Shown here in pieces: positions 11,104 through 24,073 of a stretch of 64,000 bases of DNA (its first letter is position 1; every line of letters begins with the position of its first letter). The translations under genes and the position numbers were made by a program. The notes beneath the pieces are model-generated. The model had not been told where the DNA came from and ran no database searches. It saw only the letters and a program-made list of their open reading frames with translations. The DNA is from Caprimulgus europaeus (taxonomy: Eukaryota; Chordata; Aves; Caprimulgiformes; Caprimulgidae): positions 13,213,686 through 13,277,685 of the forward strand of contig OU015534.1 in the NCBI GenBank assembly GCA_907165065.1. The letters run 5' to 3'.

Positions 11104-14100
11104 ATTTTTGTTTTTCCAGGAGCTATGGGTAGAGGAGGTCAAAACAGCCCAAAAATCTGTTAGACAAAAGCTCTCTTGTACTTTTTAGAGTAGCTGCTAC
11201 GTTGTGAACAAAAGTGGCAGTGGCTCAGCAAACCTTAATAATTGCCCTGACTACTCAAACTGTGTCAAGCAGAGCATTTGGTTCCTTCTTTAGCTTCACG
11301 TAGCAGGATACTGTAAAAGCTGTGACGGATCAGGTGGGAAGTACACCTGCTGAACTAAGCATGGAGTATCCTTCAATGGACTATAAATTCTAACTCCATG
11401 CTCTTTGAAATTAAACTCACCTGTTTCTTTGAGCACATTTACTGGAAGCTGTTCCCAAGTAGAAATGCTAGAATGACTTCACAAATTGAAATCATAATGC
11501 TTGGGAGCCAGATTTTGCTATGATTTATAAAAATGCAGTCTTGTTGAAATTTCCTGCTGTGCAGCAGGTCGGTAAAAGCCTTTTCACCATTACAGTGCTG
11601 GCACGCAGTGCAAGGTGGAATTTTATTTAAAAAATTAAATGGGCTATTACTAAGCAGAAAGTCTGGATGAAACCAAAGAACATACTCAGCAAGAAAGTAA
11701 ACTGCTGACTAGGCAATCGCCCAAATACTTGCATTCTTAAAAGGAAAATTATGTGGCCTAAATTGATCAGGTTGTTGTGCAAACTGAAGAGAACTGCCCA
11801 CAGGAGAATGCATTCAGTTATGAAATCTGTGGAAGTTTTTCTATATTGTTCTGCAACTCTCTCATGAATAATAAAATCCAAACACTTTCTTTTTACCTCT
11901 CTTTATCTTCATGTTAAGGAGGGTATCCTGATGAGATTTTTCTAACTGAATGAGACCATCAAGAAAAAGTCATAGTGATAACAGAAATTATCAATACATG
12001 AGTTTGTGCCTGTTGTTTCTATGTATGTCCTGTTCTATGATGTGAACTAATTGTTCTACCTGCTAAGTATAAATTACATGAAAATGTAAAAGCTACATTT
12101 ACTGCAGCTAATGACCTTTTACATTTTAAGAGAGGCATTTGAATTTACATGTTCATTCAAGGTGATTGACTTTTATTTGGAGAAAAGACACCAATTAGTC
12201 AATCAGTTTCAACTAATCAGTGCCCTAATGGATGCGTTTGCAAAAGTATTATCTCAGCAAAAATCATTTTCCTGCACTTTAACTCTCTGATAGTTATCAA
12301 GGATTTCCTGAAACAAAATTGCTCTCATTATAACGTTATGCAAATGCTGAAAAATAAATCTTGCACTTGGAAAAAAAAAAGATTATTAACAATACTTTAT
12401 TTAAGAATAACCATTATGTGTGTGTATATATATTAAAGATTTGAAACACCAGAGCCTGCTATGTGTCCCAATTTCATAGACCACTCAGTGTGGTAATCTT
12501 GGCAGGCTTTTGCCCCACCACCCTCACCCAACCTAAAGGCATAAGTTCAGGGTCAGTGAAATGGCCAGACTTCCTACAGTTCAGTGGCCCAAAACCCCAA
12601 ATAGCACAACCTAAGTCAAAACAGACTAGAGATTAATTGAATATATGCCTATCTTGGATTCTAGAGGTTATAAAGGTGATTTGTGACATCATTTTTTTCC
12701 TTTTTTTAACAGATTATTAGCTTTCTGTGCTGGAGGATATGACCTTCTGCCAATCGATTAATCAATGAGAAAAAGAAGAAAAATCTTCCTTTTGGAACTC
12801 TCAAATCATTCAACCTAAGCTTTTAACAAAAGCTTCATGGTTTAAGCATGTCAAATACATATTGTTTACTAAGGTCTATTAGCTGCATGTTCAAATTAAA
12901 TATACATCTCAAAAAATAATATATGTGTGTTTATCAGATGCTGAAATGTATTCTGTATTTGTGAACTGTAAGAATTCCAGATTGAAGTTTCACAAACAGT
13001 ACCTTAAAAAGAACAAATTAAGATTATCCTTTTCAGAATAATGTCATCAAAGTCATGGGTACATAACTTCACTTGCTACTTAGCTTTGGAATAAAGATGA
13101 TAATCATTTGGCTTTGCTAAATATAAAAATAATAAATGATGCCTTGTGTCTGTTCAGCACCTTTTAATGAAGGAGGTCACAGCATTCAGTGTTAATTTCA
13201 TGTCATCTTGGAACCAGAAGACTTCAAACGCTATTAAAAAATTTTGGGAGTTGCTACTATATATTCATTTTTGCTCTTTCATCTGATTCTGTTTGCCTGC
13301 ATATTTTTGCAAGATAAGGAAAACAACTTCAATCTTTTTGGTTGTTACATATTATCATGTTATGAGAAGCATTTTTAATACAAATTCTCTACCATGGATG
13401 GATTTTTATCACAAGATTCTAAAAGAGTATTTAAAATTAAGGAGGCTGAACATATTTTTCCTGCCTTATATCCTCATCTAGGAACCAGAACAGTATAAAC
13501 CATCTTTTCCATTTCCTTCAGTAATTCTGTATCTAGTTATGATGATCTAAAATTGCCTTATTGTTTTCAAATCCTTTTATGAAATAAATTCATCCATTAG
13601 GCTATTTATCTGCTCAGAATTATAGAAACCAAATTAATTTTGTCTCTCAGAGATCTTCATAGGTTCAAAAATGAAATTTTTTTTAAAGGGAGTATGTCCA
13701 TGTGTGTATTAGTAATATTGAATTGTAAAATCAGTCTTTTTCCCTGAAATTGCTCCAAACACTGTTTCCATAAAATAAGTCAGCTAGGAAAGCTATACAG
13801 TCTAACTGTACAAGTCATTATTTGCTTTTTTCCTAGTCCAGAGGCTGAGGTAATAAAAAGTTTCAGAAGAAAGGCAGGAAAATGCAGTAGAATATCATTA
13901 AAAGTCAATCAGCTTATGAAGAACAATAAAATGTCAGCTACACTAAAGGGTAATTTTAAAAATTCTGTCCAAAACTGATGTGGAGGTGATTTAGCTGTAT
14001 AATGTAGAGAAAGAAGTAATTTAAGAGATCTTTGAATATTCAAATCTTTCCCAAATAGTACCAACTCAGCTGTAAGTCAGCAACAAATGAAACAGTAAAG

Positions 14101-17100
14101 ACTATAGCAAAATGCCTGAATCTGTTCCATTTGCTATACACAATATACCCACTCCAGGGGAAAAAAAAGTACTTGGTTGGTGTTATTACTAATAAATTCA
14201 TTTCTGATTTATCAGATACAAAGTATTCAAACGCATTGTAAAGTTAATAACATCTTAGTTCCTCACTGTTCCAGTACGGTCTGAGAGCTATGAAAGATGT
14301 TTTAAGACTGCAAACTTCAAGACAGCCATGCTTTCATTTTTTTAATAAATCAGGACAAGGAACATATTAGTGATTCCAGTTTTATAAGATAACTTGAATA
14401 AAAGGAAATAAAAGATACTGACAAAGCTTGCTTCATGAACCTACTAAGAGTCAGAATATACAAGGAAAAACATCTGAAGCAAGTGATCACTTTTTCAGAT
14501 ACACAAGAGTCACAATAATATTTTTTCCTGAAAATTTATGAATAAATATGAAAGCTGCAGCCACAGAGTTTGTCACATGTACAGCTATGTTATTCTATAG
14601 TAACCTGCCTCTTGAGACGAGTTCACACAGGAACTTTGTAAGGAGTTCTGAAAACAGCTATCCTCAACAAGCTTCTCCTCAGTCCTGCCTTGTGTCATGA
14701 CTCCAACACCCAGCCAGGGTGTATTTGCTTTCCAGAACATAATTGCCTCATCTCTTAAGAGATATTAGTAAGACAGGGCCAAGGCTTCCGTTCAGCACTG
14801 CAGCTGAACAACTACTTAATTTTATTGGATAGCATGACAGGAAAAAAAATGGTGATTCATGAAGTGCTGATGATTATTGGTAATTTCAAGCATTAAAAAC
14901 TATTTGGTATCAGGCTCTACCCAATATCAGACCAAACTCTTTTCTTCCATTTAGCCAGAAGTTTTCAACCCATGCTTTGTTGAATCTGAGTTCAAGTTCA
15001 ACCATCATGTGAGAGTTTTATCAACTGTTTTGTTATCTGTGCTAATAAGCCATCTGGCAGGGTGTCATCTTCCACTGAAAACAGGTGTTTGATCCAATTC
15101 TCATTTGTTACCCTGTCAAGAAAGCACTCACTGAAGTTGGTGACTAAATTCAGTCAATGTTCTCGTACGTCAGCAGAAAGTCAGGATGAATTCTGAATTA
15201 ACATTAAAACATTTCCCAGTTTCTCTCATGTTGTCTCTCAGTGAATCTCGTTGTATCTTAACATGCAATTTCTTTATCTTGTCCTTGTTCTATATTCTGA
15301 TTTTTATCTAATCGTTATGTACTGTGCATATTTTAATATCTATATATTGCAGTCTATTCATTGTGATGCAAGAACAAAAAGTTAAGTGGATGAGTTCAAG
15401 AACCTTAGATCTTTAAAAAAGGACTTACCTAAAGCAAAATTAAAATTTCCCCCACAAAAAATTTGTTCTTTACAAATTCAGAGTTGTGAGCCAATACCTG
15501 GGCTCAGGGTTTAGAAAAGAGGGTTTGGACAGTCATTTCCCACTTCATCATGAAATATGAAAAACAAACAGAGCTTTAGCTCTAAAGAAACTAAATTCTT
15601 TAGAAACAAAACAACAAACATCAGTGGCTGAACAACATTATGACAGCTACTGCTTTGTGGCAAATACTGAATACACACTGAATATGGAAATAAGTGACTC
15701 TTCACTTTTTACCAGAATACTACAGTTATTGCCATCTCTACAAGAGCACACACCAACATTATTCCATTGTGAATTCTCATTTAAAAAATTTGCCATGTCA
15801 CAAAACAAGATCTTTTTTTCCTTAACTTTTATTTTATTCTTTGGCATACATGTACAACTTGACCAAAATTAATAGCACTTTTGTTTGACTGCAGTGAAAC
15901 AAAAATCTGTATTTGTAAATGTCCGATAGGCCCTTTCCTACTTAAAAAAAGCCCAGTCAGGAATCCTTGACTCTAGGTAAAAAAAAAAAAATATATCAAA
16001 CTAACTTGCACATTTTTCCCTAAGACTTGACAGCACAATGTGTTGTGCTACTTTAAAGATATAAGTATCAGAAAATTGAAGGTTTCTCAGTGTTCCTGAA
16101 ATCATGATATGACTCTTCTAAGCCCTTCATGTAGGAAGTTGGCATTATTTTCAATTCATTTAGCTTTCTATTTAAAAAAAATAAAAATCAAGAAGCTTAT
16201 CTTTTCAAGAGCTATACTTTGCATCAAGGTGATTTTCAAGTAGGGAAGATTTTCACTGTATGATTGAATAAAAGATTATAAAAATAATGTCGCAAGTCCA
16301 TTATACCACTGAAATAAAATCCAAAGGGTAAGTAGCAGGGACTCATACTTTCTAACAATCTTATGCTCCATAGCATTCCCAGGACGAGGTCTAATAGCTG
16401 TGCTTGAATTCTTTTCTATTCTCACCACCACCACCCACAAGTCCTTATTCAGTTCAAGCCTATTTTATTAACTGAATTTTGCTGTGTTTCTCTGTGGTTT
16501 ATTGTTTGTTGGGTTCTTTTTGTCTTTCCTACAGCTACCCAAATTTCCTTAGTAAACAAGATGAACCAAAATTGCTTTATTGGCAGCATCCATTTTGGGA
16601 CAATTCATAGATTAAAATCTTAAAATCTGTGGTTGGATCCTTAGGACAAAAAGGCAAGGAAATTAAGACTTTATTGGAAAAAAATAGCACAGCATTTCTA
16701 AGTCATTTAAAATTCAGTATCAAATGATTTGGAGTGTTTATTAATCAGTTGCTGAAAAATGGTAACTGAGGAAAATAAAATCCACCCAAAAAGCAATTTC
16801 TGTAACTCTGGGGTGGGGGGGCGGTGTCAGAATTTCAGTTTAATGACATAAAAGCAAAAAGCATCAGGATCAGACTGAAAGTCTGTATAAGCTGCCACTC
16901 TGTGTTCTCACTAATAGTGACCAGCTGCCTTAGGGACTGAGTTAAGAACAAGGAAAACCTCTACAGGATCTCTTGCCTTCCATCTTGCTGAGGCTTAAAG
17001 ACTTCCTGAGGTGGTAACTTTGAATTTATTAAGTTACATAATGCCTGTACAATATACTCATACTATCTAACTATTATAAGCCAGGTCAAGGATAAGGACT

Positions 17101-19804
17101 TAAATAGAAAACTATTCATGATAACTGGGAATTATTTAAGAAATGCTAACAGCCAAAACACTAATAACCTATGATTGAAAAAAAGAAGACACCATTGATT
17201 AAAAAGCAATTTGTCTTGAAAATAAGGCAAACATATGAAGTTATGCATCAAAGAATAAAGAACAGGTGTGGATCCTAGAGTGGAGGAATCTATGTGGGAA
17301 AATAGAGTGGAAAGCAGAGTTGCTGGGAGCCTGCTAGATAACCAGCTAAAGGTGAGCCCCATTACACCACCAAGGCCAGGGCACAAATTCAGTCTGTCAG
17401 TGCGCAAACAACAGAACGAGGACTGAGGATGTTACAAGCAGGCTGATTTTTTGAAAACATAGAACCTAATTAAGCTTTGACTGAAGGCTATGGGTGTTAG
17501 GTAATTGGTTTAACCAAGAAGAAGAGAAGGCCTAGAACAGCATATTCCAGCTGATCCCTGAACTAATTTCACATTCGTTCAGCTTCACGTATTTACTGGA
17601 GGAACCAATGAGAATCAGAATGGAATCAGGCCAACAGTATAGAATCCATAAGAAGTTTTTAAGATTAATTTCCAGAACTGTTATCATTCTGATAGCAAAA
17701 TTTTGTTTTTTCTACTGTGGCTTCTTCCTCTCCAGAAGAGGTAGGAAGTGGTAGAAGTATAGCCCAAGTGACCCTTCAGCCTCCCCCAGTACCCTGAAGA
17801 GCTGCCCGTACCTTCAGGAATGAGCAGTGCTCTGGAGTTGAAATCCATGTTCCCATTTCTGTGAACTTTTTTTGCATCCTGTGTTATTTTCTAAGCAAGA
17901 TGACTTCATTTCCATCCACACTCTTGATCAGATCCTGTTAAATGACAAACAGCTTAACTTCTAACAGCTGTCTTTACATTACCTACATACCTGAAATGAC
18001 AAATAACCCAGCTTTGTATTTATTTAATATATTCTTAATCCTTTGCTGCTGATGTTCTCCAGTGCCTTTGAGAGGCATCCACCTGTGACCCTGTCTCAAT
18101 ATAGGGATTATGCCAAAGGCAAATGCATAACAAGTTACTTCTAGGAGAAGGTACCGTATTATTAGATCCAAAAATATCCTTTCCAGATACATTTCACACA
18201 TTCAGTCTGACAGATTTCCTAAATGGCCACATTTTTTCTGAGGTGGTAATTTCTGCAACACCGAATTTGATTTTGTGCAACAAAAATCAGATTAGCTCAA
18301 AATCACTCTTTTTTTGAACAATAATTTAGATGTGCATAATGATAATAGTTTTATGGCAGAACAGTCAGAATTTTTATTTTTTGTTAGTGTTATCTAACTG
18401 AGAAAAATGCCTGGGAGCCTACAGTAAAAAACAAACATCTCAGACAAGACTTTAGAGAAAAATTTTTCACATTCCAGAGGAAGATGCCATGGAAAGCATG
18501 TGAAATGAAATACTTTTCTCTATCAATCCAGGACATTGGATGAGATACTAATTTATCCATAAATGTTGAGTATATAAAAATATATATGCTGAAAGCCTAT
18601 AAATTTAATTTGTCTGTGACAATGATAATATAGCTGATATTTTTTTTTTATAAACTGAAAAAAAAAACACAACAACCCCCACAAAATGCCAAAACCACAG
18701 CTCTGTCTTCCTAAACAGAATGGCAACTTCCATTAACCCTCCTTAGGAAAGATCTTATTTTAAGAAAATATGTATTTAATTTATTTCAGTCTTCCTCTTG
18801 TCGAGCTTCATTTAAGGTCTTTTAAAAGTAATTATATCTTTTGATAAGGATGTTGGAGTCCACTTATTTTTTATTCAAACAAAACTAAGATACTGTGCAT
18901 TTGGATGTATTAAAATCTTAGCAAGAGAAAGTAGGATTAAAGCCACACTGAGAGTTCAAAGGAGGATGAGAAAGACTGCAGATGAATGCTGACTATGCTC
19001 TCCAGCGAAGTCTAAGGTCTTCCTCAAAAATATGAGAGGTGCCAATTCAGTGACATTACTGCTGCTTCCCTAAGTGGACACCCTACTGGGTTAATAGAAA
19101 ATGGAACTGGAAAGGATCTTAAATTGTCTAATCCAAACAATCCAGAGATACTTCAGCTGAAGTGGAGAATAGGACAACATCCATCAGTGGACTGCTGCAA
19201 AGGGACATTAGTGGCTGCCCTTCGGGTGGAAGCTGCTGGGAGTAACCGGATGACTTGGAAAACCTGCCAGTCCAATTTTTGAGAAGATCACAGGACTGCC
19301 ACTGGAGCAGTATTTAGCAGTTTGGGGAACGAACAAGGACTGGAATCCTCTCCAGGAGAAAGGGAAGTGTCTACATAAAAAGCTGGATGCAGGGCTGAGG
19401 AAAAAGAGGGAGTTTTAACTAAAGAAGCAGCGAAACAAGAAACATGGCTGCAGCTGGGAGGGAGAAGCTTGTCAAACTGATATTGATCCACAAATCACAC
19501 ATAAGGGGGAGAAGCTTAAGACTCCTGAGAGACCTATCCTCTGTCTGAAAAATACAGAGATATGGAAAGCAGTTGCTCACTGTGGTTCATAAGCTTGCAC
19601 TTGTGTAACCAGTTTCTGTTAGAGTGCGCATCAGTGAAACTACATGGATTGTTGTGTTAGAAAAGATAATCAACAAAATTAAAATCTAATTGGAACATCA
19701 AGCTTGGTCCAGGACAATTAAGCAACTGAAATAATCTACTTTGACTTCCAATATGCTACAGAATATCACAGAAGCTACCCTCTACTTATCACTCCTCGGA
19801 GCGC
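11104..19804. other. Intergenic region without recognisable genes
   Basis: About 8.7 kb of AT-rich sequence between two CR1 copies. Open frames are all short and look random. A faint 40-50 base match to a reversed CR1 3' end may sit near 19096-19140. I see no RNA gene or coding exon. Confidence 0.6.
19096..19140 (-). repeat. Possible CR1 3'-end remnant (weak)
   Basis: The stretch around AACTGGAAAGGATCTTAAAT resembles, in reverse orientation, the 3' terminal region of CR1 elements (the part that reads roughly GATCTTTAAGGTCCCTTCCAAC forward). Only some 40 bases match and the flanks do not extend the similarity, so this could be chance. Confidence 0.25.
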
Positions 19805-20260
19805 ATCTAGAATAGTGCATCCTGCTCCGGGCTCCCCACTAAAAGAGAGATGATAAACCAGAGTGAGTTGAGTAGACAGCCACAGAGATGGCCGGGGATG
19901 AGAGCACTTGCCCTTGAGGAGAGGTTGAGGGAACTGGGCTTGTTCAGCCTGTGGCAAGCCTAGAGGGGACATAATAGCAGCATTCCAATGCTTGTGAAGA
20001 GGTTATAATGACGATGGAGCCAGGCTCTCCACAACAGTGCAGTGGTGGGCAAGAAACAAATTGAGCAAGGGAGATGCTAACCAAATAGAAGAAAACCCTT
20101 TTTCACCACGAGGCCAGCCAAGCACAGGTTGCCCAGAGAGGCTACACAGTCTCTAAGACTAGATAAAGCCCTGAGCAACCTAGTCTAACCTCAAGAGCTG
20201 TCCTTGCTCTGAGCAGGAGGTTGGACCAGAGATGTCTTCAGGTATCTTCCTATGACTCGA
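19805..20260 (+). mobile_element. CR1 LINE 3' fragment next to the AK5 promoter
   Basis: The segment includes decayed pieces of the CR1 ORF2 C-terminus and 3' UTR in order: GAGAGGTTGAGGGAACTGGG (the R-L-R-E-L-G block, about 19919), a block like CAGGTTGCCCAGAGAGG (about 20125), AGCAACCTAGTCTAA (about 20175), GCAGGAGGTTGGACCAGA (about 20213), and an end like TATCTTCCTATGACTCGA. It is on the plus strand and heavily mutated with no open frame. Its 3' end lies about 600 bases before the AK5 start codon and about 100-150 bases before the CpG island becomes dense. The exact 5' boundary is uncertain. Confidence 0.88.
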
Positions 20261-20379
20261 CGATCACTGATGCTCATGAGTGATCATAGTTCATGGACTT
20301 CTGCTGGCCCAGAGCATATCAAGTGTCTCACTCTCCCAAACGCCAAAAAACGACGCCAAGGGCAGAGGCTGCGGTACAC

Positions 20380-20853
20380 GACCAAGCTTCTACCACCTCC
20401 GCGCTACCTCCGCCTCCATGCACAGCCCTCCCCGCACTCGCTGCCACAGCCCTCCCAGCGAGCGGGGCGCGCCGCAGGACGGCAGCAGGAGACGGTGCCT
20501 CCCGGGGAGCCGGAGTCCGACAGCTCCCAGGGCATCCTGCCCGCGGCTCACAGCCAGGCACAGCCCCTCGCCGCCTCCTCTCGGTGCCTCACCGCAGGCA
20601 CCTCCCGAAACTTTCCCCGGCAGCCTGCGCACGCTCTCCCTCCCCACCGGGGAAGAACGTGCGCTCGCTCCCTCCGTGCAGCGGGGACGGGGAGGCGGGC
20701 AGCCTGCCTCCCTCCTCCCCTCCGCCCCGGCTCGCCCGCCCGCCCGCCGAAGCCTCGCCGAGGCTCCCGCATTGCACCGCCGCGCCGCGCCGTGTGCGGG
20801 GTTCGGCTCTGCCCGCCCGCGCCCCGCCGGCGCCCCCGTCCCTGGTTGGCGGT
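20380..20853 (+). promoter_or_regulatory. AK5: AK5 CpG-island promoter and 5' leader
   Basis: Sequence becomes strongly GC- and CpG-rich from about 20380 and stays so through exon 1 to about 21330. GC-box-like runs such as CGCCCGCCCGCC (about 20735-20755) lie just upstream of the start codon, and there is no obvious TATA box. This is the expected position for the AK5 transcription start and 5' UTR; the precise start site cannot be read from sequence. The reading frame of AK5 happens to remain open upstream to 20293, which is discussed in the findings. Confidence 0.75.
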
Positions 20854-20913
20854 ATGAGCGCCGGCGAGGCCAAGGAGTATCTGGCCCGCAGGGAGATCCC
20901 GCAGCTTTTCGAG
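20854..20913 (+). CDS. AK5: AK5 exon 1, adenylate kinase 5 N-terminus
   Basis: Sixty bases encode residues 1-20, M-S-A-G-E-A-K-E-Y-L-A-R-R-E-I-P-Q-L-F-E, followed by a donor GAG|GTAGGC. From A-K-E-Y-L-A-R-R onward this equals the start of vertebrate AK5, and the length to the exon boundary is the same as in human. AK5 catalyses ATP + AMP to 2 ADP and also uses other nucleoside monophosphates; it has two adenylate kinase domains (about 562 residues in human) and is mainly a brain enzyme in mammals. The start has G at -3. This ATG is chosen because it aligns with the vertebrate start; upstream in-frame ATGs exist only in GC-rich leader sequence. Confidence 0.95.
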
Positions 20914-22732
20914 GTAGGCGGAGCGGGGGGAGCGTTTTCCGCCCCGTCGGGAGTGTGGGGGGGGTCGCTCCGCGCTGGGACCCCGCAGCGGGCCGAAGGT
21001 TGCTGGAAGGACAGGAGGCTGCGGCACGTCCGCCTTGCGCGGGTAGCCAGCCCCCACCCCGGGCTGGGGGGCGCTGCCGAGAGACCGCGGCTCCCGGGGC
21101 CGCCCCACGGGCTGGGGCGGGGGCTGCCGGCGGCGGAGGCGGCGTGGGAGCAGCTCCCCGGTGCCCACCTGCCGTCAGCCGCCGCGGGCGCGCAGGCAGC
21201 CGGGCGGCCGCGCCCCTCCGCGGCGCTGCGGGCCGCGCCTGCCCTCCTGCAGCCCCCGGGGGAGAGAGCGGGCTTGGGTGGCTGCGGGGCGAGGGATCCC
21301 CGAGGCCGCTCTGCTGAGGTATTCAGGCGGGGGTCATCTTCCAGGCTTTCCCTGGATTTTTGTCGCTCTGGGAGGAAAAAAAAGAAACACCTCACAAGTG
21401 TTCAGTGAGGTTTGGTTTAGCTTCCTACAAGTTACCTGCTGCTGCTGGTTGATAATTACTTCTTTGAGAAATGTGGATTATTATTTTTTTTCCCGAATCA
21501 GACGTCCTGCCATCTGTATAACACACACACGCACACAGACACGTATGTGTTTTCCCTGATCTGTGTGAAGCTAGACATTTTTTAATGTATTTGAAAATTA
21601 CAGGACATAGACTATGCTGATGTTTTCCTAACACAATTAGAATGTGAATGGTTGAACAGCAGATGTGAACAGAGCGGATGTGTTTTTATGTAGAGGGTCA
21701 AATCTTGAGCTGGCGATTTTAAAAAAAATGGTGCATATTTTCTGCACAAATATATGGCTAGTTGCTGTGACTGGTTAAGTAGTGTAATAAGGACACAGAT
21801 ATAAATGACATCCTATTTTATAAACACCGGTGTGTGTAAATAACAATTATTGTATAAACTGTGGATAGCAAATAACTGAGAAAATCCTGAATTGGAGCTA
21901 TTGATGTTTATTACTAATATCAACTGTGACCCTCAAGTTTATTTGCACAAAAATTAGGAAAAGCACAAAGGAACAGAAATCATCCTGAGAGACATGTATT
22001 GTTAGGACAAGGTTGGATGCAGTGGTCTTGTGGAGAGGTGAGATGATGACTTATGTATCACTTTGTCAAGGAAAATTAATTACCCTGCGTCAGCGGAGGG
22101 CCTGGCATTCCTTCTTCCACGCTCCCTGTGATGCCCCTGGGTACGATGGGTGCAGAATTAATACTGTAGACAGGGGTTTTCTAATGGCTGGGGATTTCTG
22201 GTCAATTAAACTGGGAAGCACCTATGAACTTTGGGTTTGGGTTTTTTTCCAGTACTGATCAAGATGCTATTTGAATATTTCTCGTGATTTTTTTTTTTTT
22301 TCCATTATTTGTCTATGTGTTAACTCAAGAAAACAGGTGAGGTACTTGCGGGTGCACTGGTCCTCAAGGAAAAGATGCATTTCAGTGATCTAATAGGCTA
22401 CACAGAATATATAACTTTTGGGGCTATCTAGCTTATGCACTGCTCTGCATGCATTTGCCAGTGGTAGTTCTAAGAAAAATGTAGGGAACTTTTTTACTAT
22501 TTTCAGTTTTTATTACAGTGCAAGCAGACATGAGCCGTGAGCTTCCTGTCCGTAATAATGTTTGTGACACCCGCAAACCAAAATCAGACAGTTTTTGCAG
22601 GCCTCGCTCTCACGCATTGGCTTGAAATGGAGAGTCTGAATATGGGGTTTCTCTGTGTAAAGTAAAATTAAAACTGCTTGTTTTTTCCTGGCATCTGTCA
22701 TTACAGTGTGTATTTCTGATCTTACGTTGCAG
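20914..22732 (+). other. AK5: AK5 intron 1
   Basis: About 1.8 kb. The first 400 bases are CpG island with G-rich runs (about 20952-20970 and 21061-21140). A short CA microsatellite (21520-21541) follows. A block at about 22050-22220 is richer in GC than its surroundings and contains homeodomain-like ATTAATTA and a MAF-like TGCGTCAGC, so it may be regulatory. The rest shows nothing recognisable. Confidence 0.8.
21520..21541. repeat. CA dinucleotide microsatellite (short, imperfect)
   Basis: About eleven AC/CA units, interrupted by G at two places, in AK5 intron 1. It may be polymorphic but is short. Confidence 0.8.
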
Positions 22733-22919
22733 AGTCTCTTGAATGGATTAATGTGTTACAAACCCGATGACCCAATTGAATATTTGGAAAGCTGTTTGCA
22801 GAAAGTGAAAGAGCTTGGAGGGTCAGAAAAAGTGAAATGGGACACTTTTGTCAGCCCAGAAAAGAAGACCCTGCCTCCACTCAATGGAGGACAATCCAGG
22901 AGGTCTTTTTTCAGGAATG
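22733..22919 (+). CDS. AK5: AK5 exon 2
   Basis: 187 bases encode residues 21-82 and the first base of codon 83. The peptide starts S-L-L-N-G-L-M-C-Y-K-P-D-D-P and ends N-G-G-Q-S-R-R-S-F-F-R-N, matching the N-terminal extension of vertebrate AK5 that precedes the first kinase domain. The early part (about 21-45) resembles a DPY-30/RIIa-like helical docking segment, as noted for several long adenylate kinases; that is an inference. Acceptor TTGCAG at 22727-22732, donor ATG|GTAATA after 22919. The intron is phase 1, and the split codon is completed as GTG (Val83) by exon 3. Confidence 0.96.
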
Positions 22920-23905
22920 GTAATATATTAAATATAAAAAAATGATTGTATGTCTTGTGCTGTGGGTGGTTTTACATCCACTGCTGAATTATTTTATACT
23001 TACTTCTATAGCAGGTCACGCCTCATTCCGATTTTCCTTAGGCAAAGGACTCAGGGATTGTTTCCTTGCATTTTAGCTTGGTTTTTTTTTCCCTCCCGTA
23101 ACAGGTGCTGTGCAGGAGAGGAAATTGTGATCATTTTGCAGCCTAATGATAGAGGTTTACTGTGTAAATGTTTAACACGTTAGTGGAGAGGTTTCTTGTA
23201 TCTTACCTAAAACATTTGCAAAGGCAGGGGCAAAGTTGACTGAGTGCTCTTGGTTTATATTTTCAGTTGGTCCTTATGGGTGACATACATAATAACTTCA
23301 ATGCAGTTATGCTAGGTTGTTTTTCTGGTTTATATTGAAGCTGTATGCTAATTTATTAAATACAACATAAATTATAAACACTTAGAAAAAGGTTCGTCTC
23401 ATAAAATCTAAGCAAATATACCTGTAATTATTTTATTCATAATGTTAACAAAGAGTAATTAGCTCATATTTCAGTTGCCATAGTTATTCTTCCTTGCCAT
23501 CCAGCATTTTATTATACTAATCAGCAAGAATACTGTCTCTGTGTCCATGTACAACATGTATCACCAAAAGAGTCCTGCTTAATAGTGCAGGTTATCTGCA
23601 CAGTACAACGCTTTTCTTCTCAGAGGCCACTGCTGAACTCTGGGTGCTATGGGCAGATCTTCAAAGAAAAGCTGACGTGCTTGTAAAGAAACACCAAAGA
23701 AAACTGACTCCTAGTGGCTCCAATTCAATAAATCAGCTACACAGAGGCAAGGAATACTTAATATAGTAACAGCAAGCACATTGTAAAATTAGGAGATATC
23801 TATACTTTATGTTTATTTATTATACTTATTTTAATCTGTGTAGACAATAGATTTTGAGTTTTCTGTGTATTTCCACAATTCCCAGTTTATCTTACCATTT
23901 TACAG
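22920..23905 (+). other. AK5: AK5 intron 2
   Basis: 986 bases of AT-rich intron. No transposon, coding exon or structured element is recognised. Confidence 0.85.
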
Positions 23906-24073
23906 TGATGCCTGATAATTCTAACTTCCCTTACCGACGATATGACCGACTCCCTCCAATCCAACAGTTTTCAATAGAAAGCGACACCGACCTCTCTGAA
24001 ACTGCTGAGCTAATTGAAGAGTACGATGTATTTGATCCTGCAAGACCTCGACCAAAAATTATCCTTGTCATAG
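23906..24073 (+). CDS. AK5: AK5 exon 3, linker and first strand of kinase domain 1
   Basis: 168 bases complete Val83 and encode residues 84-138 plus the first base of codon 139. The peptide runs M-P-D-N-S-N-F-P-Y-R-R-Y-D-R-L-P-P-I, then an acidic linker (S-D-T-D-L-S-E-T-A-E-L-I-E-E-Y-D), and ends K-I-I-L-V-I-G, the beta strand leading into the ATP-binding loop. Acceptor TTTACAG ends at 23905; donor G|GTATGA follows 24073. An ATG (Met84) stands two bases into the exon, so a transcript starting just upstream could in principle begin translation here. Confidence 0.96.

Noticed and set aside
20252-21559. Open frames of up to 371 codons around the AK5 start, on both strands
   Set aside because: Composition effect of the AK5 CpG island. 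Only 20854-20913 encodes AK5; the frame beyond 20913 is intron read-through.
22706-22732. ATG upstream of AK5 exon 2 in the same frame
   Set aside because: These nine codons are the intron 1 end and acceptor region; the known protein joins directly from exon 1 at 22733.
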